The translations under genes and the position numbers were made by a program. DNA of 64,000 bases, from contig NZ_CP076128.1 in the NCBI RefSeq assembly GCF_018736065.1, forward strand, positions 1,736,001-1,800,000, read 5' to 3'. This stretch comes from Flammeovirga kamogawensis (GTDB lineage: Bacteria > Bacteroidota > Bacteroidia > Cytophagales > Flammeovirgaceae). How positions within the stretch are numbered: the first letter of the stretch is position 1; every line of letters begins with the position of its first letter. Shown piece by piece: positions 52,209 through 61,275 of this stretch. The notes under the pieces are model-generated. The model saw nothing but the letters and a program-made list of their open reading frames with translations. It was not told the DNA's origin and searched no databases.

Positions 52209-54251
52209 ATGAAAAAGAAGATACACTGTCTATTATTTTTAGCTTTTACTTTATTGGTAAGTTGTGATAAACAACAAGAACAAAATGTATCTTCTGAAGA
52301 TCCTATTAAGCTTTATGACTTAGATAGTACGGTTGCTCCTCAAGACAATTTTTATCTTTATGCAAATGGTGGGTGGCTAAAAAATGCTGATATCCCTAAA
52401 GACAGAGGTAGTTGGGGAAATTATACCTCTTTAAGGTTAAGAAATAATTTATTACTCAAAAACCTTCTTGAAACAGGTTATAATTCTAGTACATACACAA
52501 AGGGATCTAACCAAGAAAAAGCCATAAAGTTCTTTCATGTGGGGATGGACTCTGCACAAATTGAACAAAAAGGTAAAGACTATTTACTTGCTCTTTTAGA
52601 AAAAATTGAAGGTATAGAAACGTATTTTGACCTACAACATGTAATTACTCTTTTGCATCAACACCAAATAAACCCATTCTTTAAGCCTACCGTTTTTCAA
52701 GATTTACACTCCAATAAACGTCTTGTTTTATATTTAGAACTTTCTGGCATCAGTATTCATAATACAGATTTTTATGCGCTACAAGATTCAAACTCTATTC
52801 ACTTAAGAGTAGATTATGTAAAGCACATCAGTAATATGTTTAAATTAATTGGATATACTGATAAAACAGCTTTGAATACTGCTAAAACGGCTTATATGGT
52901 AGAAGAAAACATTGCCGAACAATATAATTTATCCGTAAAAAACCATAACCATAAACAGTACTACAACCCTAAATCGACAAAAGAACTTACAGATATTTGT
53001 CAGACTATTATCTGGAAAGAATACCTTAAAGATATTGGCTCTGAAACTGATACTGTTGTTGTTACTAATACTACTTATTTTTCTAGTATTGATGCTATCA
53101 TTTTAAAAAATGGATTACCTAAAATAAAGAATTATCTAAAATGGAGACTAATTCATTTTTCGGCTCCTTACTTACCTTATGCTTTTGTAGAAGAAGATTT
53201 TAGGTATTTCGGGAAAAAGAGAGATGGTTTACTAAAACAACCTCCAAGATGGAAATCTGTTTTAGCAGCAACAAATAAAAGTGTGGGTTTTGCTGTTGGA
53301 GAAATGTATATCGAAAAACATTTTAACCCAGACTCTAAGGTAATTATTGGTGAAATGATCCAGAATATTAAACAGTATGCTTATAACTATTTTGATAAAG
53401 TTGAATGGATGGACCCTTTGACCAGAAAAATGGCAAAGAAGAAAGTAAAAGCATTAACTGTAAAGGTAGGCTATCCAGATAAATTCCCTTCTTATAAAGC
53501 ATTAGAACTCTCTAACAATTATTTAAAAAATGTATTGAAAGGAAATGCTTGGAATTTTAAATCAAAAATTAACCAATCGAATACTGATAGAAGTACTAAA
53601 AAATGGATTATTACCCCACAAACTGTAAATGCTTATTACCATACGCTATACAATGAATTTGTAATTACTGCAGGTATTTTACAACCTCCATTCTTTTATA
53701 TTGATGCAGATATAGCCATTAATTATGGTGCTATAGGCACAGTAATAGCACACGAAATTACACATGGCTTTGATAATATTGGAAGAGAATACAATGCTGA
53801 AGGAAAGGTCCAAAATTGGTGGAGTGCTAAAGATTATTATGCTTTTAAAGACAGAACTAAAAGGCTTGTAGACCAATTTAATAAATACGAGCCAATTCCT
53901 GGTGTACATGTAAATGGAAACCTTACATTAAATGAAAATATTGCTGATTTGAGTGGCTTATCTCTTGCTTACAATACATTTGAGCAACAATATTCTTATG
54001 AGGTAGCCCCTCCTAATAAAATTAATGGTTTTACTGCAGAACAAAGGTTCTTCTTGTCTTGGGCAACATTATGGCGTTCAAAAACAAGAGCTGAGGTTAT
54101 GAGAACTAAACTATTAACTGAAACCCACTCTCCAGGAGAATTTAGGGTAAATGGTCCGCTTTCTAACTTCACTCCTTTTTATAATGCTTTTAATGTAAAA
54201 AAAGGAAATAAAATGTGGCGTTCTGAAAATGATAGAGTGGTAATTTGGTAA
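52209..54251 (+). CDS. M13 family zinc metallopeptidase (neprilysin/PepO-like), lipoprotein
   Basis: I start at the ATG at 52209 (680 residues), which yields a lipoprotein signal with C19 (FTLLVSC). The N-terminal domain has LDSTVAPQDNFYLYANGGWLKN, the classic M13 start. The C-terminal catalytic domain has HEITH at 515-519 (AIGTVIAHEITHGFDNIGR) and the third-ligand motif ENIADLSGL. The end is GNKMWRSENDRVVIW in place of the usual CxVW. It degrades peptides outside the cytoplasm. No operon partners; no terminator seen. Confidence 0.93.
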   Translation: MKKKIHCLLFLAFTLLVSCDKQQEQNVSSEDPIKLYDLDSTVAPQDNFYLYANGGWLKNADIPKDRGSWGNYTSLRLRNNLLLKNLLETGYNSSTYTKGSNQEKAIKFFHVGMDSAQIEQKGKDYLLALLEKIEGIETYFDLQHVITLLHQHQINPFFKPTVFQDLHSNKRLVLYLELSGISIHNTDFYALQDSNSIHLRVDYVKHISNMFKLIGYTDKTALNTAKTAYMVEENIAEQYNLSVKNHNHKQYYNPKSTKELTDICQTIIWKEYLKDIGSETDTVVVTNTTYFSSIDAIILKNGLPKIKNYLKWRLIHFSAPYLPYAFVEEDFRYFGKKRDGLLKQPPRWKSVLAATNKSVGFAVGEMYIEKHFNPDSKVIIGEMIQNIKQYAYNYFDKVEWMDPLTRKMAKKKVKALTVKVGYPDKFPSYKALELSNNYLKNVLKGNAWNFKSKINQSNTDRSTKKWIITPQTVNAYYHTLYNEFVITAGILQPPFFYIDADIAINYGAIGTVIAHEITHGFDNIGREYNAEGKVQNWWSAKDYYAFKDRTKRLVDQFNKYEPIPGVHVNGNLTLNENIADLSGLSLAYNTFEQQYSYEVAPPNKINGFTAEQRFFLSWATLWRSKTRAEVMRTKLLTETHSPGEFRVNGPLSNFTPFYNAFNVKKGNKMWRSENDRVVIW

Positions 54252-55017
54252 TTGCTACATCCTCCTATAAGTTTTAAACTATAAATTTACACCACTCCTC
54301 GCTTCTAAAAAGAGATATTGAAATAATTAATCTAAAAAAAGTAATTAATAGTATTGATTTTCAAACTTTCTTCAATACTTTTGAAAAAGCAAATAATTAA
54401 AAACTAGACTATTCCAAAAACAGACTAATTAGTATCATGTTACCACAATTAATATTTTTTTTAGAAAATGAAATTTCAAATTCCGTTTTAGCTAAAAGAA
54501 ATTCCCCGTATAAAGTTGTATCAAAAATAAAAAAAACATTTAAAAATGTAAACGTATAGCAAACGATTTCAAAAGATTTAGCAGCTCTTTTAAAACCATT
54601 AAAAATTACTATTTCATAAAACTAAAAACTGATATTCTGACTAGGTTAATCTTATCAATTAATCTTTTTGTAAGCTATAGTAACTAAAACTGAAACTTCT
54701 AAGTTTTCATATTTTATCTGTGTGTATCATTATTAGTACACTTTATTTAGTACTAAAAATAATCCAAGATAAATTAGGCAACCTAATTGGAAGAATAGCT
54801 AAACTATATCAAATTATAAAAACGGAAATCTCTATAATCTATTCTAATAAACGGATTATATCAATTTATGTAACTATTTCATCTCTTTTGGTTTGGTTAA
54901 AACTAGTGGTTAACAAATTGTATTACCACAATCCTTTTACTGTATAAACCAACCCAAACAGAAGTTATAAGTAGCAAAAACAAACAATAAAAATTAATTA
55001 AAATTTCAACATTCATT
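54252..55017 (+). other. AT-rich intergenic region without recognisable genes
   Basis: This 766-bp gap is very AT-rich. The only frame of note is a GTG-started 75-codon one at 54720-54947 that is low-complexity and probably not coding. I see no terminator, tRNA or repeat. The promoter of the next gene must lie here but has no clear -7 box. Confidence 0.5.
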
Positions 55018-56604
55018 ATGAAAACAAGCTTAACTATGTCTTGGCTTTTATGGCTAAGTCTACTAATTCCTACGCTCTCGTATGGCCAGTATACTTTAAC
55101 TGATGACGATGTAGTGGTAGATGAAAATGGTTATATTCAATCTACAACATATACTGCTGGTGGAGATATTATTATCCCTGAGGTGTTAGACGGGCAGACT
55201 GTTTTGGGAATTGCGGATAAAAATTATACAAATGGAGTGTTTCTGAATAAAGGAATAACATCAGTAATTTTTCCTGAAAGTTTAACTTTTATTGGAGCTT
55301 ATGCTTTTATGAATAATAAAATCTCAGGAGAGTTGAAACTACCAGATGGTTTAACTTCTATTGGTATATCTGCTTTTGAAAATAATAAAATCTCAGGAGA
55401 ATTGATTTTCCAAAAAAAAATAATAACTATTGGTGATTATGCTTTTTATAATAATAACATTTCAGGAGAATTAATCTTTCCGGAAGGTATAGAGTATATT
55501 GGGACTAGATCGTTTAGATATAATTCAAATATTTCTACAATTAAATTCCCTATGAGTTTATCTATTTTTGTGATAGGAACATTCCGAGAATTAACTGCCG
55601 AAGGTTATGAACCTTTTGACGGTTGGTACATAGATGTTACTTACGAAACACCAGTAGAAATTACTTTAGAAAATGTCGAAGGAAAAACAATATATGGGAA
55701 ATGGACACCATCCGATTACACGTTAACTTATGAAGGGGGATTTGCAGCACATAATAATCCTTCAGAATATACAATAGAAACCCCTACTATAGAGTTGTCA
55801 AATGAAGGTGACAGAGATGGTTATAAAGTAGAATGGTTTACATCTATCAATTATGATACTTTAGTTTCAGAAATTACAACCGGATCATTTGGAGATACAA
55901 CATTGTATGGTAAGGAAACAATTATAGACTATACCATCAATTACCCAAACGAAGGAATACATACTAATCCTTTTACTTTTACTATAGAAAGTGAAACAAT
56001 CACATTTAAAAATCCAACAGATAGTTTGGGCTATACTTTTGCCGGTTGGTTTACTGATGTAGAATTAACGCAACCTATTACTTCTCTACCAAAAGGTAGT
56101 ACGGGTAATCTTTCTGTTTATGCAAAATGGACACTCCAAGAATTTACAATTTCATACAACGGAGTGGATGATAGCTATACAGGGGTTACATCATTTACTA
56201 TTAATGATGAAAACATCACATTGGTAGGTGTAGATAAAGAAAACTATACATTTGAAGGTTGGTTTACAACATCCGATTTCCAAGAAAACAGTAAAATTGA
56301 AGTAATAGAAACAGCATTACCTCAAGACTATACCCTTTATGCTAAGCTAGTTGAAGCTGAAATTACATCTGTTGAAGGTGGATTACCCCAAGAAATTATA
56401 GTTTATCCTAACCCCGCAAAAGCAAGCTTCCAAATAAATAAAATAGTGGATAGCATACATCTAATTAACAGTGCTGGTATGGAAATTAAAGACTATAGTA
56501 AAGCAACAAGTTTTGATGTTTCTACATTACCAAATGGTATTTATTACATCAAAGGTGAAGCTGAAGGAAAGTCTTTTAATCAGAAAATAGTTGTAAAACA
56601 CTAA
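55018..56604 (+). CDS. Secreted BspA-type LRR / InlB B-repeat protein with T9SS tail
   Basis: The 528-residue protein has a signal peptide (1-24, TLSYGQ), LRR_5/BspA-type leucine-rich repeats (about 50-180; the block YAF..NKISGEL recurs three times), then three or four Listeria-Bacteroides (InlB B, Flg_new-like) repeats (about 180-445) with the FAGWFTD and LYAKWT pattern. A T9SS type A C-terminal domain ends it (about 460-528: VYPNPAKASFQI, LPNGIYYIKGEA). It is a surface-attached or released adhesion-type protein. Ligand unknown; no partners adjacent. Confidence 0.88.
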   Translation: MKTSLTMSWLLWLSLLIPTLSYGQYTLTDDDVVVDENGYIQSTTYTAGGDIIIPEVLDGQTVLGIADKNYTNGVFLNKGITSVIFPESLTFIGAYAFMNNKISGELKLPDGLTSIGISAFENNKISGELIFQKKIITIGDYAFYNNNISGELIFPEGIEYIGTRSFRYNSNISTIKFPMSLSIFVIGTFRELTAEGYEPFDGWYIDVTYETPVEITLENVEGKTIYGKWTPSDYTLTYEGGFAAHNNPSEYTIETPTIELSNEGDRDGYKVEWFTSINYDTLVSEITTGSFGDTTLYGKETIIDYTINYPNEGIHTNPFTFTIESETITFKNPTDSLGYTFAGWFTDVELTQPITSLPKGSTGNLSVYAKWTLQEFTISYNGVDDSYTGVTSFTINDENITLVGVDKENYTFEGWFTTSDFQENSKIEVIETALPQDYTLYAKLVEAEITSVEGGLPQEIIVYPNPAKASFQINKIVDSIHLINSAGMEIKDYSKATSFDVSTLPNGIYYIKGEAEGKSFNQKIVVKH

Positions 56605-56732
56605 TCTTTTTTGAATGAACAGTGATGTCTTTTAGTGTATTTCTTCTATTCCTTTTACATAGAAATAAGGAACCGACAAATAGAAAAATAAACTATTAAG
56701 AATAAAACTCAATTCATTAAGATATTCTCATT

Positions 56733-56756
56733 AGCCCATGACTTAAGTCGTGGGCT
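56733..56756. repeat. Solitary 12-bp-arm palindrome resembling an IS200/IS605-type end hairpin
   Basis: AGCCCATGACTT/AAGTCGTGGGCT is a near-perfect (one mismatch) foldback with no T run, so a poor terminator. GTCGTGGGCT-type foldbacks are familiar at ends of IS200/IS605 elements. No transposase gene is nearby. Confidence 0.35.
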
Positions 56757-56894
56757 TATTAAAACCAATGTAGAAGAGATAGTTCTTATTTTTCTTATCC
56801 AGTGGTCAATATTGATTACTAAATTTATTGATAAATAATCTCATCTTTTATCACTTTACAAACATATTAATGCTTGTATTGTTTTAATTTATTT

Positions 56895-57395
56895 CTACCA
56901 TTCTTCTTCCTCAAGATCGTTATCTAATCTATAAATAGCATCATCTACAGCATTGTAGCATGTTTGAGATTCAAAGCCTTTTCCTGCAAGGTATTGTAAT
57001 GTCTTTCCTTTTACTATATGAGCTTCTTCGCCTTTCTCCCTAAGACGTTCTACTTTTTTGATTGCTAGTTTTAGAGCTACTTCTTGGTATTCTTCATCTT
57101 TAATTTCTGAAAGTGCTTTATTACCTATTTCTTGAGGAACACCCTTTTGATAGAGTGCCATCTTTATTTTTCGTTTCCCCCATTTGTTGCCTCTAAATTT
57201 TCCTCTAACAAAAGAAGCTGCATATCGCTCCTCGTCCCAGAATTTATTGTCTTTTAGCCAAGCAAATACTTCAGGCCAATCTTCATAGGAGTATTCCCAT
57301 TTTATTAACCTATTTTCTATTTCTTGGCGACATCTATCCTGATACGAACAATATGCAGCTATTTTAGGTAAAACTTGTTTAAAAGTATACTCCAC
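56895..57395 (-). CDS. recX: Regulatory protein RecX
   Basis: The 166-residue all-helical RecX family protein has three-helix repeats: AAYCSYQDRCRQEIENRLIKW (about 13-33), FWDEERYAASFVRGKFRGNKWGKRKIKMALYQKGV (about 52-86) and a third C-terminal copy. It binds and restrains RecA filaments. Initiation is at GTG (57395); no ATG precedes the conserved region. It is 14 bp after ppk1 and co-transcribed with it, not with recA. Confidence 0.92.
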   Translation of the reverse strand: MEYTFKQVLPKIAAYCSYQDRCRQEIENRLIKWEYSYEDWPEVFAWLKDNKFWDEERYAASFVRGKFRGNKWGKRKIKMALYQKGVPQEIGNKALSEIKDEEYQEVALKLAIKKVERLREKGEEAHIVKGKTLQYLAGKGFESQTCYNAVDDAIYRLDNDLEEEEW

Positions 57396-57409
57396 TTAAA
57401 AATCTCTTT

Positions 57410-59530
57410 TTATAACAGTTTGGCTTTATTGACAGATTTTTGAGAGACATTATAAAACTCTTTAAAGATATCAAATGCTTTTTCTCCCTCTGTTCTTTTA
57501 GCTTTAGAGTAAGTACCATCTTCGTTCATAATAAAGCTATTCATATTATCTTTTAGGTTGTACTCTAAAATATTAATTGCTTCTTTTCTACACAGTGGGT
57601 CTACTATTTCAAACTGAGATTCAATTCTTCTATCAAAAGAACGGCTCATAGCATCTGCACTACCACCATAAACTATTGGATCGCCATTATTATGGAAATA
57701 GAATAAACGAGTATGTTCTAAATAATCTCCAACAATAGATTTTACAGAAATATTTTCGCTCAAACCTTCTCTACCAGGGCGAATACAGCAAATACCTCTA
57801 ATTATCAAATCTATTTTAACCCCTGCCTGAGATGCTAAATACAACGAATCCATTAGTTTTTCATCTTGCAGAGAGTTAACTTTTATAACTATACGAGAGT
57901 CTAAACCATCTTTTGCATTCTTGGCTTCTTGCTCAATAAGATGTATAAAACCTTTACGCATTTGGCGAGGAGCCGTTAATAACTTATTGTATTTCTTAGG
58001 TTGAGAATGCCCTGTTATGGCGTTAAAAAATTCAGATACATCTTCTCCGTAAGCCTCTTTAGTAGTAATTAGCCCAATATCTGTATATAACTTAGCAGTA
58101 GACTCATTATAATTACCACTACCTAAATGCACATAACGTCTTACTTTATCGCCTTCGTTTCTAACTACAAGCATTAGCTTTGTATGCGTTTTTACTGCAG
58201 ACATACCATAAATTACAAAGCAACCTGCTACTTGTAATTTTTTCGCTTCATTTAAATTGTTTTCTTCATCAAAACGTGCTTTCACTTCAAACAAAGCAGA
58301 AACTTGTTTTCCACTTTCAACTGCTCTAAGTAATGCTTTTGTTACCCTAGAATCTTTTGCTAAACGATAAATTGTCATTTTTATCGCCATTACTTTAGGG
58401 TCGTCTGCGGCAGCTTCCAATAACTCTAACATGGTGTCAGGGCTATTGTATGGGTGATGCAACAGAATATCTTGTTTTTTTAATCTATCAAAAATATTGT
58501 CGCTATCTCCTCTTTTAAAAGATTGTAATGCTACTGGCGTAGAATAGTTTGGAGAAGATGGCTGTAAATAAGCAAATGCTTTATGACCAACAATTTGCCA
58601 AAAACGAGTAAAATCTAAATGTACAGGAGATTCAAAAATATTTTCTTCATCTAAATCAAAGCGTTCCATAAGAATCTCACGCAACATTGGGTTAGGATCT
58701 TTAGTTATTTCCATCCTTACCACTCGTCCCGTTTTTCTTGTACGAAGTTTCGCTTTTAATTCATTTAAGAAGTCAGTATCTAAATCATCGCTTTCGTCTA
58801 GAGTAAAATCTCCATTTCTAGTTATTCTAAAAAGGTCAACAGATTCTATATCAACATTTCTAAATAAACGCGTTATATAAGCTTCTATAATTTCTTCAAT
58901 AGGAACAAATACCCAATAATCTTCTCTTTCTATTTGATAGTATTTTGGAAGTGTTTTTGGTATCTGAACAAACGATATTTTTCTTCTATTTCCTGTTTCT
59001 TCTCTCTTATCGTGTGTAATAACTCCAAAAATGCTTAGAAGGTTATTTAGTACAGGGAAGGCATGGTAAGTATCATAAACCATTGGCGTTAACAACGGGA
59101 AAATCATTTTACTAAAGTAGTTTTCTACTTTATCTTGTTCCTCTTTTGTTAACTCGTTTACTTTAGAAATCTTGAATCCATTGTCTTCAAATTGTGGAGC
59201 CAATTCTTTTTGAATAAGCTCAAACTGCATTTTGGTAAACTCATGAATATCTAAAAATAATTTCTCTTTAAACTGATCTTCACGTAAACCCGAGTAATCT
59301 AACCTACGCTTACCAAAATCAATATAATTATATAATGAACCAATTCTAATCATGAAAAATTCGTCAAAATTGGATGCCGTAATTGCTAAAAACTTTAATC
59401 GTTCGAAAACGGTTCTCGACGACATTTGTGCTTGAGCCAATACTCTATAATTAAATTGAAGCCAACTAAGGTCTCTACTTATGTAGTTACTACTATTTAT
59501 TAATGCGGATATTTTATCGTGATTGACCAT
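57410..59530 (-). CDS. ppk1: Polyphosphate kinase 1
   Basis: This 706-residue enzyme makes inorganic polyphosphate from ATP. N domain: YISRDLSWLQFNYRVLAQA and EFFMIRIGSL. Catalytic C1 domain: LHHPYNSPD, KMTIYRLAKDS and the phospho-histidine in AVKTHTKLMLVVR, followed by HLGSGNYNESTAKLYTD. C2 domain: IRGICCIRPG and VYGGSADAMSRSFDRRIESQFEI. The length matches the family. First gene of a two-gene operon with recX; a TATTTTTG box lies about 50 bp upstream. Confidence 0.97.
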   Translation of the reverse strand: MVNHDKISALINSSNYISRDLSWLQFNYRVLAQAQMSSRTVFERLKFLAITASNFDEFFMIRIGSLYNYIDFGKRRLDYSGLREDQFKEKLFLDIHEFTKMQFELIQKELAPQFEDNGFKISKVNELTKEEQDKVENYFSKMIFPLLTPMVYDTYHAFPVLNNLLSIFGVITHDKREETGNRRKISFVQIPKTLPKYYQIEREDYWVFVPIEEIIEAYITRLFRNVDIESVDLFRITRNGDFTLDESDDLDTDFLNELKAKLRTRKTGRVVRMEITKDPNPMLREILMERFDLDEENIFESPVHLDFTRFWQIVGHKAFAYLQPSSPNYSTPVALQSFKRGDSDNIFDRLKKQDILLHHPYNSPDTMLELLEAAADDPKVMAIKMTIYRLAKDSRVTKALLRAVESGKQVSALFEVKARFDEENNLNEAKKLQVAGCFVIYGMSAVKTHTKLMLVVRNEGDKVRRYVHLGSGNYNESTAKLYTDIGLITTKEAYGEDVSEFFNAITGHSQPKKYNKLLTAPRQMRKGFIHLIEQEAKNAKDGLDSRIVIKVNSLQDEKLMDSLYLASQAGVKIDLIIRGICCIRPGREGLSENISVKSIVGDYLEHTRLFYFHNNGDPIVYGGSADAMSRSFDRRIESQFEIVDPLCRKEAINILEYNLKDNMNSFIMNEDGTYSKAKRTEGEKAFDIFKEFYNVSQKSVNKAKLL

Positions 59531-59578
59531 TTTTTAGCGTGATGTATTTTAAAGAGTGAATATGGGTGATTTCTATGT

Positions 59579-59586
59579 CAAAAATA
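59579..59586 (-). promoter_or_regulatory. Putative ppk1-recX promoter (-7 box)
   Basis: CAAAAATA on the plus strand reads TATTTTTG on the minus strand, a TAnnTTTG match about 50 bp before the ppk1 ATG; no -33 seen. Confidence 0.4.
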
Positions 59587-59692
59587 CAATTTATATTTAT
59601 TTATAATAGTCAGTAAACAGAAGAATTTTCAGATTATTTATACAGACTAGGTATTTGATTTGTAATTTGTGAGCAAATTTAAACTACAAGCG

Positions 59693-61147
59693 ATGAAAAA
59701 AATATTACTATTTCTATTTTTCATTTTACAAATTGGTATTTGTATCGGTCAAAAATCAACCCTAATATTACCTTATACAGCAGAAGAGGAATCTTTGTGT
59801 GATAATTATTTTTATTACAACAATAAGATGGCCATTGCTGCAATAGAAGAAGTCTATAAATACAATGCGTATAGAGTAATTGATACCAAAGCACCAATGC
59901 AAGAAATAAAAGCAAAAAATGCTTGTAGTCTATCCAATAACGAGATACGACAAATGTTACTTGGTGGGTGGCAAAACACATACGTAGAGGTAGCTTACAA
60001 ACTCCATAAAACTACCAAAGGAAATTACATGGATTTATATCTTTTTTATAAAGATGCTGCTACGCATAAAGCCTTAGTAACTTTCAAGAAAACATCAACA
60101 AAGCGTTATTCTTCGGATATTAAATCATTTACTAACGAGATTTTCGAAGCACATTTCAATACTTTTATTAAAGAATGTAGTTGGGCAAAATCAAACGGTA
60201 AAGAAACTGACCTATCTACTTTATTAATACCTTCTATTGCACCTCCTAATGCATCAAAAAAACATGCAAAACCAGTAAAGCAACCAAAAGAAAGTAAAGC
60301 AGAAGAAATAAAGGTAGCTACTGTTGTAACAGAAACATTTCCACTAAGCGATGTGGATCAGAATATACCAAAAAACACAAGAGTAAATGAAAACGCTGTG
60401 GCAGTAGTAATTGGTAACAGAACGTATAGAAATGCAGATGTTCCTGAAGTAAAATATGCCATTAATGATGCCCTAATTGTAAAACAATACCTTATCTCTA
60501 CTTTAGGATTTAAAGAAGGGAATATCATTTTTAAAGAAGATGCTACACAAGCAGATTTTAATGCAATATTTGGTATTAATGGCAATCCAAAAGGTAAACT
60601 TTACAATTATGTAAAGCCAAATGTTTCTGATGTTTATATTTTCTATTCTGGGCATGGCGCTCCCAATCCAGAAACAAATAAAGGCTATTTTGTACCTGTA
60701 GATACAGACCCCTCTTTAATACAATTTAATGGGTACTCTCTAGCTACATTTTATGAGAACCTTGGCGCTGTACCCTACAAAAACCTGACAGTAATTATTG
60801 ATGCTTGTTTTAGTGGTGCCTCTGAAGGCGGAATGTTATTAAAAAGTATATCGCCTGTTTTTATTAAGACAGAAAATAAAGTTTTAAAAGATGAAAATGC
60901 AGTTGTTTTAACATCTGCAGCATCAGAGCAAGTTTCTTCTTGGTACAACGAGAAGTACCATTCTCTATTTACTTATTATTACTTAAAAGGAATACAAGGA
61001 GCGGCAGATAAAAATAATGATGGTATTGTTGATGTAAAAGAAATGAAAGCCTATTTAACCGATAATGTTACTTATATGGCTAGACGTTTAAATAACAGAG
61101 AACAAACTCCTGAAATTATAGGAAGTGAAGAGATTCGACTTAATTAG
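59693..61147 (+). CDS. Secreted caspase-like protease (peptidase C14 / metacaspase family)
   Basis: The ATG at 59693 (484 residues) gives the signal peptide MKKILLFLFFILQIGICIGQ; the GTG at 59669 is unlikely. The N-terminal part (about 25-170) is an unassigned exported domain, followed by a Lys/Pro-rich linker (about 180-225). The caspase domain spans about 235-484: AVVIGNRTYRNADVPEVKYAINDA, catalytic His321 in YSGHGAP and catalytic Cys372 in DACFSGAS, then VVLTSAASEQVSSW. A DKNNDGIVDVKE stretch (about 442-453) resembles a calcium-binding loop. Substrate unknown; the gene is alone, divergent from ppk1. Confidence 0.9.
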   Translation: MKKILLFLFFILQIGICIGQKSTLILPYTAEEESLCDNYFYYNNKMAIAAIEEVYKYNAYRVIDTKAPMQEIKAKNACSLSNNEIRQMLLGGWQNTYVEVAYKLHKTTKGNYMDLYLFYKDAATHKALVTFKKTSTKRYSSDIKSFTNEIFEAHFNTFIKECSWAKSNGKETDLSTLLIPSIAPPNASKKHAKPVKQPKESKAEEIKVATVVTETFPLSDVDQNIPKNTRVNENAVAVVIGNRTYRNADVPEVKYAINDALIVKQYLISTLGFKEGNIIFKEDATQADFNAIFGINGNPKGKLYNYVKPNVSDVYIFYSGHGAPNPETNKGYFVPVDTDPSLIQFNGYSLATFYENLGAVPYKNLTVIIDACFSGASEGGMLLKSISPVFIKTENKVLKDENAVVLTSAASEQVSSWYNEKYHSLFTYYYLKGIQGAADKNNDGIVDVKEMKAYLTDNVTYMARRLNNREQTPEIIGSEEIRLN

Positions 61148-61172
61148 TGGCAATTTTGCATTTTTAAGGAAA

Positions 61173-61180
61173 TACTTTTG
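61173..61180 (+). promoter_or_regulatory. Putative aminotransferase promoter (-7 box)
   Basis: TACTTTTG matches TAnnTTTG. A TTTG at 61155-61158 is upstream but only 14 bp away, shorter than usual. Start would give a leader of about 90 nt containing the next hairpin. Confidence 0.45.
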
Positions 61181-61231
61181 ATATTCTCATAATCCCTACC
61201 CAATTTTGAAGAATATTTAATTATCAACTGT

Positions 61232-61260
61232 CTATACAAGCATGGGCGTGACTTGTATAG
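61232..61260 (+). other. Hairpin in the aminotransferase leader
   Basis: A perfect 9-bp stem CTATACAAG/CTTGTATAG (61232-61240 with 61252-61260) with 11-base loop CATGGGCGTGA ends 15 bp before the ATG. There is no T run, so it is not a terminator. It may affect translation start or be a protein-binding palindrome. Confidence 0.4.
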
Positions 61261-61275
61261 TCTATTTAGTGAGCG

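Noticed and set aside
54720-54947. GTG-started 75-codon frame in the gap after the M13 peptidase
   Set aside because: Ile/Leu/Lys-rich product expected from AT-rich non-coding DNA; no family, no terminator, no ATG.
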